From NCBI RefSeq assembly GCF_041296385.1, contig NW_027183981.1:868001-932000 (forward strand): a stretch of DNA of 64,000 nucleotides, given 5' to 3'. Made by a program: the position numbers and the translations under genes. Origin of the DNA: Aphelocoma coerulescens. Its lineage: Eukaryota > Chordata > Aves > Passeriformes > Corvidae. Below, in pieces: positions 44,639 to 57,148 of the stretch; position 1 is the first letter of the stretch, and each line of letters starts with the position of its first letter. Under the pieces are notes generated by a model. It was not told the DNA's origin. It was given only the letters and a program-made list of their open reading frames with translations, and did not search any database.

Positions 44639-45120
44639 TGTCAGGAGGAAAGGGTTAAAAGCAGAAGAATGGCAAGGATGATGGTAGATTGTTCAAGTGA
44701 CCTTGTAGCTGGGAATGCCAAGGCTGGAGAACCTTGGGAAAATGCCTTATATTTTACCTACTTCCGTTTATCCTCTGTTTTGAGAAGTAGGATTTCTGTG
44801 TAGAGATAACGTAAGTGTTATCAGCGTCTTGGAGGCACTTTTCACAGACATGCTTGAGCTTCCTGTTATGGGAGAGATCATAAAAAGCACAGAGAGGATA
44901 TCACAACATGGTGGTAAACTACTCATGCACGGGGCCCTTGATAAATTGGTGCATGCAGTGGCCTGGGTTTTGGACTAAAACTGTGCTGGTGTTCCTGTTC
45001 ATATGTCTCTGCTGCCCAGGTGTTGTTTTGGGATCCTTCAGTTAATGAGCTAATGAAATAAATCTACTCTTTGCATTTCAGATGTGGTTTGTGGTTGTCC
45101 TGGTCACCTGCCTGCATTGA
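44639..45120 (+). repeat. candidate 3' LTR of the ERVL-like element
   Basis: Starts TGTCAGGAGGAAAGG just after a purine run and has AATAAA near 45056-45061. The right edge is uncertain and might extend to about 45330. Confidence 0.45.
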
Positions 45121-45940
45121 TTCATACAGGAGGGAACGTGCTGCAGAACCCAGTGTCCTTTGTGCACACACATCTCTGCTCCTTCCCGTCAGTTTGAGCT
45201 CACATGGGGCTGTTGCAGGGTGGCCTGAGTCTACAACACAGATATGGGATCCACCTGCACATCTGTACATGGGACTCTGAATCTCAGCGAGGTTGCTTGG
45301 CACAGCTCCAACACAGCAAGCCAGCCTAGAAGGAAATTCATGCAGATATTCAATGAGCTCTACTTTTAATGGCTTCCAAAGTATTTAATTCTTGTCAATA
45401 GTAAAAAGCAGAACTGATAATTCTATTTCACTTTACCATAGGAATATTACCTTGTCCAAGCTGTTATAATGGGAATAGGGTTTATTTTCATTGCTTGGAA
45501 GCATTCTTTAATGTTGCCAGCGCAAAACTGTTTTGAAAACCTCCTTTTATTTTAGACAATTGAGCTACATTGCTGCCTTCGCTTGCATTTTGGTAATATA
45601 TATACTGTGAAAAAACTGTGAAAAAAATAAAAATGCAAAAGTCTTCCAAATTTTCTGGAGAAATTCTTTGTATTTAAACTACATTTCCTAGAGAATGTCC
45701 ATCCTATGCAGTTCCCCCCAGAAAAAGACTTAAGAGACTTAAACAGTGTCTCACTACAACAATCACCTCTATCCTGCACTTCTGGGGCACTTAGAGCAGG
45801 GCTATTCATTTTGCTTTTTGAACTCAACCAAAGTAATGGTGGTAGAAACAGGTAAAATAACAATTAATCCTGCCACTGTAATTATAAATGTTCCCCTTCC
45901 TTATTCACAGCATGGAAAGGAAGCTTCCCTTGCCCATGTC
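45121..45940. other. unassigned sequence, A/T-rich, no gene recognised
   Basis: No protein-like frame; a short A/T microsatellite-like patch lies near 45595-45640. The first 200 bases may belong to the LTR on the left. Confidence 0.4.
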
Positions 45941-45992
45941 AGAGAAGAAACATCCCTGTGTGGCCCTGGGGGACCTTGTGCCCAGGGACTCC

Positions 45993-46730
45993 TGTGACAC
46001 TTCGGGTGTTCATTCTGTGCATGGACCCTAATGACAGTGCAGAGTGTAAGAGACGGTCCAAAGATCCCTCATCTGCCTCACGATCATCGCCGAGAACAGA
46101 GACTGAGCACAGGAGTCCTGGCCTGGCTGAGGTGGGATGTCTGCCGAGTGTTGCCTACGGGTGTGCCCGCTGGGAACTGGTACGCATTCCTGAGGAAAAT
46201 TAGTGCAGGTAACAATGGACTGCGCCGTTCTTGCTGCCCAGGCGGGAAGGACTGCGCTGAAGCGGAAAGGAACGCCCTGTCCTGCACACCTGTCCTGCAC
46301 ACCGGTCTTGTGCGTCTGTCCTGTACCTGTTTCCCAAAGCAACAGACTCCACAACAATGGCTGTAAATTTCCCAACCTCTTGGCCAGTTGCCCCTCGCTT
46401 CTGAAAAGGACTATAAAGGGACTTTCTGAAATAACCAAGTCGGAGAGATCTCCCCCACGGAAAGAAGACGAATCTATTGGCGGAAGACCACGAGGACTTC
46501 GTCTCATCCGTTGGTAGCTATTGTCCCCCCCTCTTTTTCTTCCTCCCTACTTTGTGTTTCTCTCTCTCTCTCTCTCTCTCCCTTTCTCTCTTCTATTGCA
46601 TTACTGTGTTGTGGGCACTTAATAAAGGTGCACTGTTTTGATTTAAACTGAAATTTCTTGTGTCCTTTTTACACTCTGAGATCGATAAACGAACCATCAC
46701 GACTCCCGCTTGCATTAGCGGATCGTGACA
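45993..46730 (+). repeat. solo LTR in the minisatellite
   Basis: Begins TGTGACACTTCGGG and ends GGATCGTGACA. TATAAAG is at 46412-46418 and AATAAA at 46621-46626; a (TC)n tract lies near 46559-46580. GTGACAC occurs at both edges, so the exact ends and duplication are ambiguous because the target itself contains this word. Confidence 0.7.
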
Positions 46731-46897
46731 CAGGGTCACGGAACTGGGGGGCTCCTGTGACACTATGGGGCCTCATGGAACCAACAGGACCATAACACTG
46801 TGGGGCCTGGTTGCCCAGGGGCCACTGTGACCTCGCAGGACCTCATGGAACCAATGGGCCGTCGTGACACTGTGCAGCCTCATGAAACTGGTGGGAC

Positions 46898-48229
46898 TGT
46901 GTTTGGTTTGTGTGGCCAGGTTTTGGTAGCAGTGTGGGATACAGGGTTGGCATCTGTGGGAAGGTGCTGGAAGTTTCCGCTGTGTCCAGCAGAGCCAATC
47001 CCTGGTGGCTCCAGGACTGGACCATCAGAGATAACATATTTAAGAATGGAAAAAATGTTATTGCACAGATGCAATTTGCAACTCCAGAGAAGAGTGGGGG
47101 TAGAACCTGTGAGAGGAACAGCTCTGCAGACACCAAGGGCAGTGGGGAAGGAGGGGCAGGAGCCACTCCAGGTGCCAGAATCAAGATTCCCTCAAGCCTG
47201 TGGTAAAGCCCATGGTGAGGCCGCTGTGCCCCTGCAGCCCATGGAAGACCACGGAGGAGAGATCCACCTGCAGCCCCTGGAGATGCCCACTCTGGAGCAG
47301 AGGTATGCCCAAAAGAGGTTTGACATGGCTGGAAGTCTGTGCTGGAGCAGGGTCCTGGCAGAGACCTGAGGACCTGTGGAGGAGCCCACACTGGACCAGG
47401 GTCCTGGTAGAACTTGTGACCCTATGGAAACAGACCCATGCTGGAGCAGCTCACAATGAGCTGTATCTCATGGGAAGGACTCACGCTGGAGAAGAACTGT
47501 CTCCAATGCAGGGATCCCACACTAGAGAGAGGTAAGGACTCCAGCTCCTCTCCCTGAGCAGCAGCACCCTGTGGTGAACTGCCCATAATCCCCTTCCTGT
47601 CTCCCTGCACCACTGAGGGAACAGGGGAAGAGTGGGGGGAAGGTGTGGATACAATATTGCTGCTAGCAAGAATTTTTCTTGCTTCTTTCCAGTCCCATGA
47701 AATACTTTTCTCTCTCACTGAAGATATTAGTAGAGTTCTATAAGCTGTGAACACCTGTGACTTTGCAAAGCTTTGTTTATGGTACAGTAGAAAAATATTT
47801 TGACAATGGATGTTTTAGGATTTTAGCCAGTCACCCCAAGGGGTGGCTGATCCCTTGTCCAATTAGACTATGAAGAAAAACTCTATAAAAGTGTTTGTAA
47901 AATAATTAAATAAATCAATCTTGCTGCACAATTCCTGCCTGTTGGATCTCTCCTCTCCTCCCTATGGCTGCAGGATATTGTAATAGGAAGGTGTTTTGGA
48001 CACCTGTTTTACTCTTCATTATCGTGTTCTGATTTTGATTGGTAATAAATTCAATTAATTTCCCCAAGTCAAGTCTGGTTTTCCTGTGACTTAGTCGATG
48101 CAGGATCTCTCCTCATCCTTATCTCAGCTGATGGAGCTCTTATATTTTCTCTCCCCTGTTCAGCTGAGAAGTGCAGTCATAGAGTAGTTTTGGTGGGTAC
48201 CTGGAACCAGCCAGGGCCAAATCACAACA
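46898..48229 (+). repeat. solo LTR (family X), 5-bp duplication GGGAC
   Basis: Starts TGTGTTTGGTTTGTGTGG and ends AAATCACAACA, flanked by perfect GGGAC at 46893-46897 and 48230-48234. Homologous to 57335-58399 (shared TTTTGGTAGCAG, GGAAGTTTCC, CTGCAGCCCATGG). The 5-bp duplication suggests class III (ERVL). Interrupted by the element at 47658-47974. Confidence 0.85.
47658..47974 (+). repeat. LTR-like element nested in the family X solo LTR
   Basis: Begins TGCTGCTAGCAAG and has AATAAATCAATCTTGCTGC near its end. ATAT (or ATATTG at 47654-47659 and 47975-47980) repeats at both sides. Inverse copy at 16684-17038. It must be younger than its host LTR. Confidence 0.72.
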
Positions 48230-48670
48230 GGGACCCTGTGACACTGCAGTGCTTTGTGGTGCCAAGGGGCCATTATGATGCTGTGGGGACACCTGGAACC
48301 AAGGTGATGCTCTGGGGCCTTATGGAAACCAAGGGCAATTGTGACACTCTGAGGGCACATGGAACCCTGTCACACTGCAGGTTATGGAAACAAGCAATCC
48401 TTGTGACACTGACTGGCCTCATGTGCACAAGGGCTGTTGTGACTCTGTGGGGGCATATGGAACCAAGGGGCAATTGTGACACTGCAGGATGTCATGGCAC
48501 AAAGGGGATCTGTGGGCCCTCTTGGTGCCCAGGGACCAGTGTGACACCACAGGGCCATGTTGAACCAAATGGCCATTGTAACCATGGGGACCCCATGGTG
48601 CTGAGGAGCCCCTGTGACACTGCAGGACCTCATGGAACCAAGTGGACATGGTGACATTGCAGGGCCTCAT

Positions 48671-49140
48671 TGTTAGCAATCTTTTGTGATAGTTGTGTGC
48701 ATCTACAGGGAGGCAAACCAGGGGAGCCTCAGCCTGTTGATCCCAAATACACCCATCTTCATATGTCTGCTGACAGAGGTTCTGTGTGTTCCCTCTGCTC
48801 TCTAGGGCACTTCCATCCTTTGAGAGATGCCAATTACTCTGGTAGCTGACACCACTGGGCAGGGCCCCCACGGTCCCATTCGGACCCCAGGACCTGGGCC
48901 CAATTCTCACTCCCTCCAAAAGGTCTCACCAGCAGCAGGAACTTGGTCCTTACAGCACACAAACAAACATAGACACACACAGTAAAACTGGGAATACACA
49001 GAGAGCAAACACAGAAGAAGAAGATTGAATAGGGCAGGGCAGACACTGGTGACCAGGTACCAGGATCAGCCAGGAAATCCACTGAGCAGCCCCTTTCCAC
49101 CAAACAAAGAATGGATTGGAAGAACTCTGCTCTCATCTGA
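48671..49140. other. unassigned sequence
   Basis: No gene or known repeat recognised. Confidence 0.4.
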
Positions 49141-49167
49141 CCCCCCCTCCCCCCCCCCCCCCCCCAT
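49141..49167 (+). repeat. poly-C run
   Basis: 26 C and one T. Length may be unreliable in sequencing; also a possible G-quadruplex on the other strand. Confidence 0.85.
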
Positions 49168-49275
49168 GAGCAGGCACATCTTTCACCAGATCAGGTTGCT
49201 CAGAGCCCTGTCCCACCTGACCTTCAGTGTTTACAGGAATGGGACATCCACCACCTCCCTGGGAACTTGTTGCCA
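49168..49275 (+). repeat. CR1 LINE fragment (late coding region)
   Basis: Contains CAGGTTGCTCAGAGCCCTGT, then CATCCACCACCTCCCTGGG, a typical CR1 block in plus orientation. Confidence 0.72.
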
Positions 49276-49329
49276 CAGCAATTATCAATCACACTTGTTA
49301 TTGCAGCAATTACCACAGCAGCTATCAAC

Positions 49330-49960
49330 TTAGGACTCCTTCCCTAGTGTGGTGCCAGGGCAAGCAGGGCCTGAAACAGTCATGATGCTCCATTGCCATG
49401 GAAACTAGCACTAGGACCCATTGATATGGGCTTGTGCCATGGAATTCTGGAGCTGTGATGTTACCAAGGCAAGCATCAGCCAAGTGCACTGTGATGCCCA
49501 GCACCATGGCAACCAGACATGGAAGTGCTTTGCCAGGGACTGTTTCCATGGTAACCAGCACTTGGGGTGGCTGTTGTGGCAACCATCATGGAAAGGTGTC
49601 CAGGGACTGTTGCCATGGACACTTCACTGAGACCTCTTGTTGTAGTTGGCTGCCACCACAACCATTTCAGGTCCTGTTGCCAAGGCTGCTTATCATGACA
49701 ACCATGGGGGGGGAAGTTGCTATGGCAGTTGCCACGAAAACCTACACAGAGACCCCCATTGCTGCAATTTCCATGGCACCCATCAATAAACCAATTGCCA
49801 GAGACCTCGTAAGACACTTGCATGAACCATTTGCTGTGGAAACTATCCCATAATGCTATTGAAAGGTCAGTGCCATGGCAACCATAATAAAACCCTGTTG
49901 CAACAGTTGGTTGCCATGGTATACATCATGGTATCCTGATGCCTCATTGCCAGGGCTGGC
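49330..49960 (+). repeat. minisatellite with CCATGG / GTTGCCATGGCAAC-like words
   Basis: Irregular ~40-50-bp units containing TTGCCATGG, CCATGGCAACC, TTTCCATGGTAACC and similar, each close to the palindromic X-box. Overlapping frames on both strands are repeat artefacts. Confidence 0.7.
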
Positions 49961-49964
49961 TGCA

Positions 49965-50498
49965 TGATGTCTGAAAACTGAGCAAGAAACCAGTACTCCA
50001 TAGTATAAGGCCTTTAGAGCAGGTATTTGTTTATTCGATGCCGGGAGTGAGGGGGATAGCTCCACCACAAACTCACTCGTCCATTCTTTGCACAGTACCA
50101 GCTTTTATACATTTTTTACTCAATGTGCACATTATACTTTCCTAACCTTCATATTGCAACATATTTGCTAACTCCACGATTATGTAAGCCCATGTAGCAC
50201 ACGCGCGGTTTTTGCACGACGTGGTTGTCAGCCTCCTGGTGGCCGTTTTGGATGAAGCTCATAAGTCTTCCTGGGGCGTGAACTTTTCACCCTTGCCTTC
50301 TGTGCATGCTCTATGATTGTCTGCTCAAATAGCAGTCAGCTTTTTGCTGTTAGCTCGTTCTGCTAAATTTGCTGATTTCAAAAAAGTGCCTCATTCCATA
50401 CTGTTACAAAGTAACTACTTCTTTTAGCATAGCTACAGCTTTTTGCATAGCTGCAGCTTTTTGCATAGTTCAAGCATTATCTCGCTGCCTAGGCATCA
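49965..50498 (-). repeat. ERV3 3' LTR
   Basis: 534 bp. Minus-sense TATAAAAG (50102-50109) and AATAAA (50030-50035). Next to it the plus-strand CCCCCTTTTTTT gives a polypurine tract at 50499-50516. Confidence 0.9.
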
Positions 50499-50779
50499 AG
50501 TTCCCCCTTTTTTTATTTTTTGCAAATTCTTTTGCAACTATAGTCTTGAACTGGTCTCAAAATATTTACCTGTTTAGATCTTGTATAATTAGCTACGGTT
50601 TCTATTAGTGTTACATAGCTGTTAACATCAAAGGCAGCGACAGTATAATCAGTTGAAAAGACAGTGAAATACAATATGGATTTCATGGTCTACGAGTGAA
50701 TTTATTGAGTGAATAATTTTAGTCCATTATCTACAACAGGTTTGGTCATCCAGGGTTTAGTTGGTGATTTTTTCACTCG

Positions 50780-52149
50780 GGTGTATTGAATCCAGGTAGG
50801 TTTCTCTTTTACTCAAATGGATGTAAAGGTAATTAGGAAGGAGCAAGGTAGTTAGGTAGTTAGCAAGGAGCACTTGGAACGGTCTGTCCCACTTCTCTTA
50901 CAGAGGATCACCTGTAAAATTTTTAACATACACCCAGTCACCGGGATCAGTTGTATGCAATTTATGATCTGGCTGCTTGGGATGATTCTCAAACACAGTA
51001 TTAAACTTCTGATGCAATTGTTTGTTTATAGTCATTAAATATTCATAGATATTACTAACTTGAGCCAAATTTTCATCGTGAGTAACATTTAATGCATAAG
51101 GTCTGCCATAAAGAATTTCAAATGGGTTAATTCTTTTTTAGACCTAGGTTTTATTCTGAGTCTGATAAGGGCAATAGGTAAAGTTTGATACCAATATAAA
51201 TTCAATTCTTGACAAATTTTAGCTATCTGTTGTTTGATCATATGGTTCGTCTTTTTTTGGTTTGTGGTCTGTAGGGTGTGGGAAGCTGCCATTGGATTCC
51301 TAATGCTTCGCTGACAGCTTGCACAATTTGTGCACAGAAATGTGATCCTCTGTCAGAGGGTATTTCTCTAGGTATTTCTACCAAACCTAGGTATGACCTT
51401 ATACAACAATTCTTTTATCACTTTCTCTAGCTTTATTTGTCCTACAAGGGAATGTTTCTGGCCATCCAGAGAAAGTAAGTGCTAGCAAATATCGAAAAAC
51501 CCACTTTCTTGGAAGTTCAGAAAAGTTTATCTGCCATAAATCTCCAGGAAAAGTTCCTCTGCTAGTAACTCCTTGTTCTAGCCTAGCTGTTGTATTTGGA
51601 TTATTCTTCAAACAAGTCACACATGGTGATGTTACTTCTTTAACAATGTCCTGCAAGCCTGGGCCTGCAATTCATTCCCTTAGGTATTGGTGTAAGGGTT
51701 CTGCTCCCCAGTGAGTCTTATCATACTCAGATTTCACATGTCTTATTAACTTTCTTGGTATTATTAGTTCACCTGTTTCTAATTGTCCCTAACCATTTTC
51801 TGAAAGTTTTCCTTTATTTTCAATAATCCGTTTATAATCAGAATGTTGGTATTTTATAGGCTGGCTAGCCGAATATCTACTGCAGTAGATATTAAAGCTG
51901 CCAGAGTTGGTTCATTTCTTCCAGCAGCAATTCTAGCTTCAAAAAGTGCAAATTTGTTACCTGCTTATGGGAGAGTGTTACCTTTGGAGTGCCCTCAGCA
52001 ATGTATAATTGCCACTTGCAATGGAAGTTTTACCCCCTCAAGGAGCTTGAGGATTTCAGTTGCCTATTTGACAATCTTCTTTTGTGCAGTCAGGAGTCCT
52101 CTTTCTCTCCGTATGGCTCCGTGGGCATGAACAATTCCAGAAGCATATT
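50780..52149 (-). pseudogene. pol: ERV3 RNase H end and integrase
   Basis: Integrase zinc region ends with SPCVTCLKNNP (C-x2-C) at 51399-51656, followed by GDLWQINFSELP, where the first catalytic Asp is changed to Asn. A C-terminal GDWVYVKNFTGDPL-like segment lies near 50900. Multiple stops. Confidence 0.78.
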
Positions 52150-54071
52150 TGGAATCAGTCCAAATATTAATTTTTTTCCTTTTGCCAGTTCTAATGCTCA
52201 AGTGAGGGCTCTCAGCTCAGCCTTTTTTGCTGAGGTTTCTGTTGGTAATGGGCTTGACTCGATTACCTCTGAGACTGTCGTCACAGCGTACCCCACCATT
52301 CGCACTCCCTGTCCCACAGAACTGCTGCCATCAGTGAACCAGTTCATGGCATCTGGGAGCGGCTCCTCCTTTAGATCTGGGCGGCTGGAGTACACAGCTT
52401 TGATGGTCTCTAGGCAGTCGTTTACTACAGGTTCAGTTTCAGACTCTCCTTGCAGAAAAGAGGCAGGATTAACAATATTGGTCACTTGAATTTCAATATC
52501 ATCAGATTTGGCCAGGACTGCTTGGTAATTTAGGAATGTTGAAGGAGACAGCCAATGGTTCCCCTTCTGTTCTAAAACAGCTGACACCGTGTGCGACACT
52601 AAGACAGTCGTCTTTTGGCCTAGTGTAAACTTCTGTGCCTCTTCAATGCTCATGATCACTGTCGCTACTGCCCTAAGGCAGGCGGGCCAGCCCTTGCTCA
52701 CAGTATGGAGTTGTTTAGAAAAATAAGCTACTGCCCTTTTGTAAGGACCCAGCTGTTGTACCAGAACTCCTAAAGCTGTTCCCCGTCTCTCATGTGAGAT
52801 TAAGCAAAATGGCTTACTCACACCAGGAAGCCCCAAAGTAGGGGCTCTCATGAGTTCACGCTTCAATTCTTCAAAGGCCTTGTTCACTTTGGGGGTCCAC
52901 ATCACAGTATTTTTAGAGATTTTCACCAATTTATATAAAGGTTTCATGATCAATTATAGTTGTACATCCACAGTTGGCACTAACCTGTCATTCCAAGGAA
53001 AGCACGGAGTTCTCTTACTGTTTGTGGTCTAGGTGTCTGGCAAATTGCTTCCTTCTGGGCAGCTTGCAAGGACCGTTGTCCTCTGGAGACCTCATATCTG
53101 AGGCAGGTCACTTGTTGCTGTACCAGCTGGGCTTTCTGTTGAGATACTTGATAACTGTTCAGTTAATAGAAAATTCAAAGAAAATTAGAAAATTCAAAAG
53201 TCTCACTGTCCATTCAAAACATTCTTTAGTAGTTTCAGTAGCAATTAGCAAATCATCTACATATTGTAGGATGTAGACTGTTCCTTCCCCAGGTGGAGAT
53301 TGCCATTGCTCTAATTCTTTAGCCAATTGATTCTCAAAAATTGTGGGACTGTTTTTGAACCCCTGAGGTAATACTGCCCAGGTAAGCTGGTTTTTTTGCC
53401 TGTACCAGGGTTCTCCCATTTGAAAGCAAATATATTTTGAGTTTCTTCTGCAAGTGGCAGAGAGAAGAAAGCATCTTTAAGATCTATCACCGAAAACCAA
53501 ATAAAATAATCTCAAAGTCTAGTTACCAAGATACAGGGATTTGCAACTGCTGGGTGAATGCTTTTAGCAATTCCATTAACTGCCTGTAAATCTTGCACTA
53601 GTCTGTAAGTTCCATTAGGTTTCTTTACTGGTAATATAGGAGTATTAAATTCTGACTCACAATCTTTCAACGATCCTAATGTCAGGAATTTATTGATTGT
53701 TTGCTCTATTCTTTTTCTATCTTCTAACTTTAAAGGGTATTGCTTTCTGACTACTAGCCTAACTCCTGTCTGTAGCTCGATTCTAATAGGGTCTGCCTGT
53801 TTTGATCTTCTTGGTGTATCAATATCTCATACTCTTGGATAAACCTGATTCAATATTTGTTCTAAATAGTTACTATTGTTTGTTGATTCTGTGTCAATTG
53901 TCAGTCCTATTGTTAATTTGTTTTCAGGTACCTTAAATTTAATTTTTCCTTTTCTGAACTCAATTGTTGCTTCTAAATTTTCAAGCTAATTCCTGCCTAG
54001 TAGAGATTGGAGTGAGTTAGGTGAATAAATAAACTGGTGTATTCCCTCTTCTTCCCAATCTTATATTTAAG
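52150..54071 (-). pseudogene. pol: ERV3 reverse transcriptase and RNase H
   Basis: The protease end and polymerase start are in 53500-54071. The palm is in 53159-53419 with LPQGFKNSPTIF and QYVDDLLIA (YVDD, class I type). The connection and RNase H start are in 52198-52953 with MNWFTDGSSS (first RNase H Asp) and AKKAELRAL (Glu). Duplicated AAATTC words near 53165-53195 and several stops break the frame. No functional enzyme can be made. Confidence 0.85.
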
Positions 54072-54671
54072 TGTGTGAAAAATGAGGTTCACTCTCCTGT
54101 GAGAATTTAAAGAGTTTAATATAAAGACAATAAGAGACACATAAAATAAAGCAAAGGGGTAATGGCCGAGTGCCTTGGCGCTCTGCCAAGAGAACACCTG
54201 ATGCCAGAGGTGAGTCCTGTTTATACCATTTTTACTGTCTGTTCTTTATGCATATTCAAACTTTTCCCGGAGCTGTTCTGCATGGCCACTCCTTGGTTCC
54301 GCCTTTTTAGAGCATGCGTAGTCTTCTGCCTTGTGGTTTTATTTCTCTTGATTCTTGGGGTTGGGCCCGCTAGGTAAGAGTTGATGGTAGGGTGGATCTC
54401 TTAATTCTCCAGACAGTCAGGGCTGATTGCAGCTTTGGCCTCTTTGCCCCCCGGGCAGAGCGGTGAGAGCGGCTCTCGGACTCTCCTGGCCACCTGTTCT
54501 CTGGGCGGAGCAGCCTTTGGGCCCTTTTGTTCCCTGGACAAAGTGTTGATCAGCAGCTCCTTGGGCCTCATCCTCTGTTTGCTTGGAGGTTATCTTACTT
54601 GCTCACATTTGCTAATATTCTTGCTAAAAAGAGAGAAAACTACATCCACACAGCAAAAAGCATTTCTAACA
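54072..54671 (-). repeat. solo LTR inserted in the ERV3 protease
   Basis: In minus sense it starts TGTTAGAAATGC and ends TTTTTCACACA, with GGTATAAACAGG as TATA region. TTATAT occurs directly right of it (54672) and five bases left of it (54061-54066), a possible 6-bp duplication. Confidence 0.72.
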
Positions 54672-54975
54672 TTATATAATATCTACCTTTATACTTGCGA
54701 GAAGCCAATATTACAATATATGTTTATAACAACTGGTTTCAGGAAAAATGCATTTTCTGGCTGGCAAGTGGCTCCTATTAGTTGAATATGTTCTTCACTT
54801 TTAGGTATCAATGCTTGATTCAAGACTGAAAATGTGGCTTCAGTATCTACTAAAAATTCAACTTTATTATTCTCTAGTTGTATTTTATCCAGTGGGTCCT
54901 CTAGGGTAAGATCTGCCTGTCCCCATCATTCGTTATCATCTAGAGTGGCTACAATAGTTTCTTGTACTTTGTCTG
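54672..54975 (-). pseudogene. ERV3 protease N-terminal part, active-site changed
   Basis: The minus frame reads FLVDTEATFSVLN where the protease active site should read DTGA; Gly is replaced by Glu. The domain is then cut by the inserted LTR at 54671. Continues beyond the insertion at about 54070. Confidence 0.72.
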
Positions 54976-56502
54976 CTAACTCCGGGCACTGGCATTTCCA
55001 ATGTCCTTCGTTCTTACAGTATGCACATTGATTTGTCCCCACCTTAGTCTGCGGCTGGTTGGAACCTCTTCTGCCTCTGGTATTTCTGCTCCTGCCTCTG
55101 CCTCATCCACGCCCATGTCCTCTCCCTGGTGCTGATCCAGAGCTGCCACTATGGCTGTAGTGAGTTCTCTCCTCTTTTGTTTATCCCTATTACTGTACAC
55201 CCTCCATGCTTCTCCCATTAATGCCTCTAAGTCTCTATTTACAGGCTTTTCCATCTTCTGAAGTTTCTGCCTGATATCTGGACTAGATTGCCCTAACATC
55301 AGGGAAACTAACTGTTGCTTTTCCATATCTGACAAGGGATCTAGGGTTGCATATTTACAGCAGCACAGCTGCTCGGAGCCTGTCCACAAAGGCAATGGGT
55401 GACCCATGCTGTCCCTGTTTAACACTGTATGTTACCGACCAATTTACTGCTTTTGGAATGGCATTTTCTAATCCAAATTTGACTAGTTCTGGGTATCTAG
55501 TTAACATCGCATAGCTGCCTGCATCATTTGGGTCCCACGAAGGGTTTACAACAAGAACAACAGGTCTACTGTATCTTGTAAGGCTCCACTAGCAATTTGT
55601 CCCTGCACATGTGCTCTGGCTGTCTTTATCACTAACTCTCTTTCTGTTTCTGTTAGCTCTGCCAACATTAAATCAGTATCAGCACAATCTGGGTCTTGAT
55701 TCTTGACTATTAACTCAAACCTTTTTGTTACTTTGCTAGGGTCTTCTCCAGAATTCCTAACTTCCTCCCACCAGCTATTCAGGTCACTAGTAGAAAAGGG
55801 GACCTTCACCCACACAGCTTCTCCTGTGGGACCCACCACTTGCCTTAATGGGGCAATGAAAGGCAAAGCTTTCTTGGTTTTACTCCTTGTTCGTGTGGCC
55901 CCTGGGGTCCCTGAACTTGTCCTCTCACCAGGATCATCCATCTCATCCTCATTACCACTCGGGCTTAACTAAGGGGGAGGAGCAGATGGTGGGAGTGGTA
56001 CAGCTGGCCTGGGGTAACTCAGCTGTAAGTCTTGGACATCTGTAACACCATCTTCCTTGTACTTTTCTGCCAACTTCAGACATCTCTGCCCTATACTACA
56101 TGCTGAACAACATCTCCTTATTTTCCGCCTGTTATCTCTTTCCAAAGATAGGACAAAAGGGTCTCTATCTTTGTGGAGCCAAATTATTGCCACATTCCTT
56201 CTGCCACTCAGGTTTATCCTTCAGGATAAAAAACACGTCTGCATATATATCACTTGATCTCATTTTTCTTCCCTTCTTAAAAGCCACATCAACTGTAACA
56301 GTGTAATATAATTTAAAGTTCTATTAGGGGACCACTTTTCATCACTTTCCAATTTATACAAAGGCTACCATTGGTTACAGTATTTAATCAGATTACCTTT
56401 CTTCAAATTACCCCCTGGGATTCTTCCCAAATCTTTCCAATGTGCCAAAATACATCCTAGTGGACTCCTTTTAAGATCATCTTTACTTCCTGTGTTACCC
56501 AT
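54976..56502 (-). pseudogene. gag: ERV3 gag (matrix, proline-rich part, capsid), broken
   Basis: Starts at 56502 with MGNTGS (myristoylation-type G2) and KDDLKRSPLGC, a matrix-like opening. A segment around 55969-56193 ends in proline-rich PPSAPPP. Capsid follows in 55546-55941 (ELTETERELVIKTA) and 54976-55425 (NRDSMGHPLP, then QKLQKMEKP). Stops and frame changes near 55960 and 55430-55545 separate the pieces. Past 55060 the sequence reaches the nucleocapsid region, where one partial Cys-rich motif is recognisable but disturbed. Confidence 0.82.
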
Positions 56503-57127
56503 TCTTAATGCAATCCAAATTTCCATGCTTATCAGTATGCATTAGTACTTCTTCTCCTTTCTTTCTCTTTATTCCCCCTATACTACACTGAACACACATT
56601 GGGCATCTCTGAGTCACCTGGCACTAATATTCTCTTTTACAGGACTGACAAGCAGTGGAAACAAAAGGATTACACATTCACACAATCCACAAGGAATTGG
56701 GGTATGATAGGACATAAAATGAGTTTCCTAAAACACACAAGGGAAACAACTACTACCCTTACAACACGAAATATACAAAATAACAAACACCACAAATACC
56801 ACAATTAAATGCAAAATTCCAAGGCCAAGGCCAATACCAAAAGTCATTAGACTTCTTTCGGGGACTCTAACCCCTAGTATCAACTTCAGGAATTTCACCT
56901 GTGACACCGCGCCTTGCATGGAATGTCACCCATATCTTATGGGAGTTACTTAACCAAGACCAGAAACAAAATTCAAGAACAATCAACAAACACCTTAAAT
57001 TTCTTGCAGTGGGTCCTTCTCTACCCCACAGAGAGCTGGTGAAATACAGAGTCCCTCTGAGAAATTCTCAGGGTGCTCCAAGGGAGGCCCCAACTCCAAC
57101 GGATCTTGCTGCCAGGCAGAGAGTCCC
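56503..57127 (-). other. ERV3 leader
   Basis: About 620 bases between primer site and gag start; nothing else assigned. Confidence 0.5.
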
Positions 57128-57145
57128 GTCTTGCCACGGTCACCA
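57128..57145 (-). promoter_or_regulatory. ERV3 primer binding site
   Basis: Minus-strand TGGTGACCGTGGCAAGAC, three bases after the LTR. The first eight bases match a tRNA-Trp-type site; the rest does not, so the tRNA is uncertain. Confidence 0.55.
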
Positions 57146-57148
57146 GAC

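Larger units (their letters stand above)
45941..48670 (+). repeat. ~50-bp GTGACAC minisatellite, split by nested LTRs
   Basis: Units contain GGGCCTCATGGAACCAA, then GTGACACTG. Visible at 45941-45992, 46731-46897 and 48230-48670; the rest is inserted LTR sequence. Open frames in it (for example 48190-48654) are repeat artefacts. Confidence 0.8.

Noticed and set aside
46843..48657. Frames of 150-190 codons at 46.8-48.7 kb as genes
   Set aside because: They lie in solo LTRs and a minisatellite and have no recognisable domain.
51399..53419. ERV3 pol as a possibly active enzyme because YVDD is intact
   Set aside because: Stops, frame changes and loss of a catalytic Asp in integrase make it a pseudogene.
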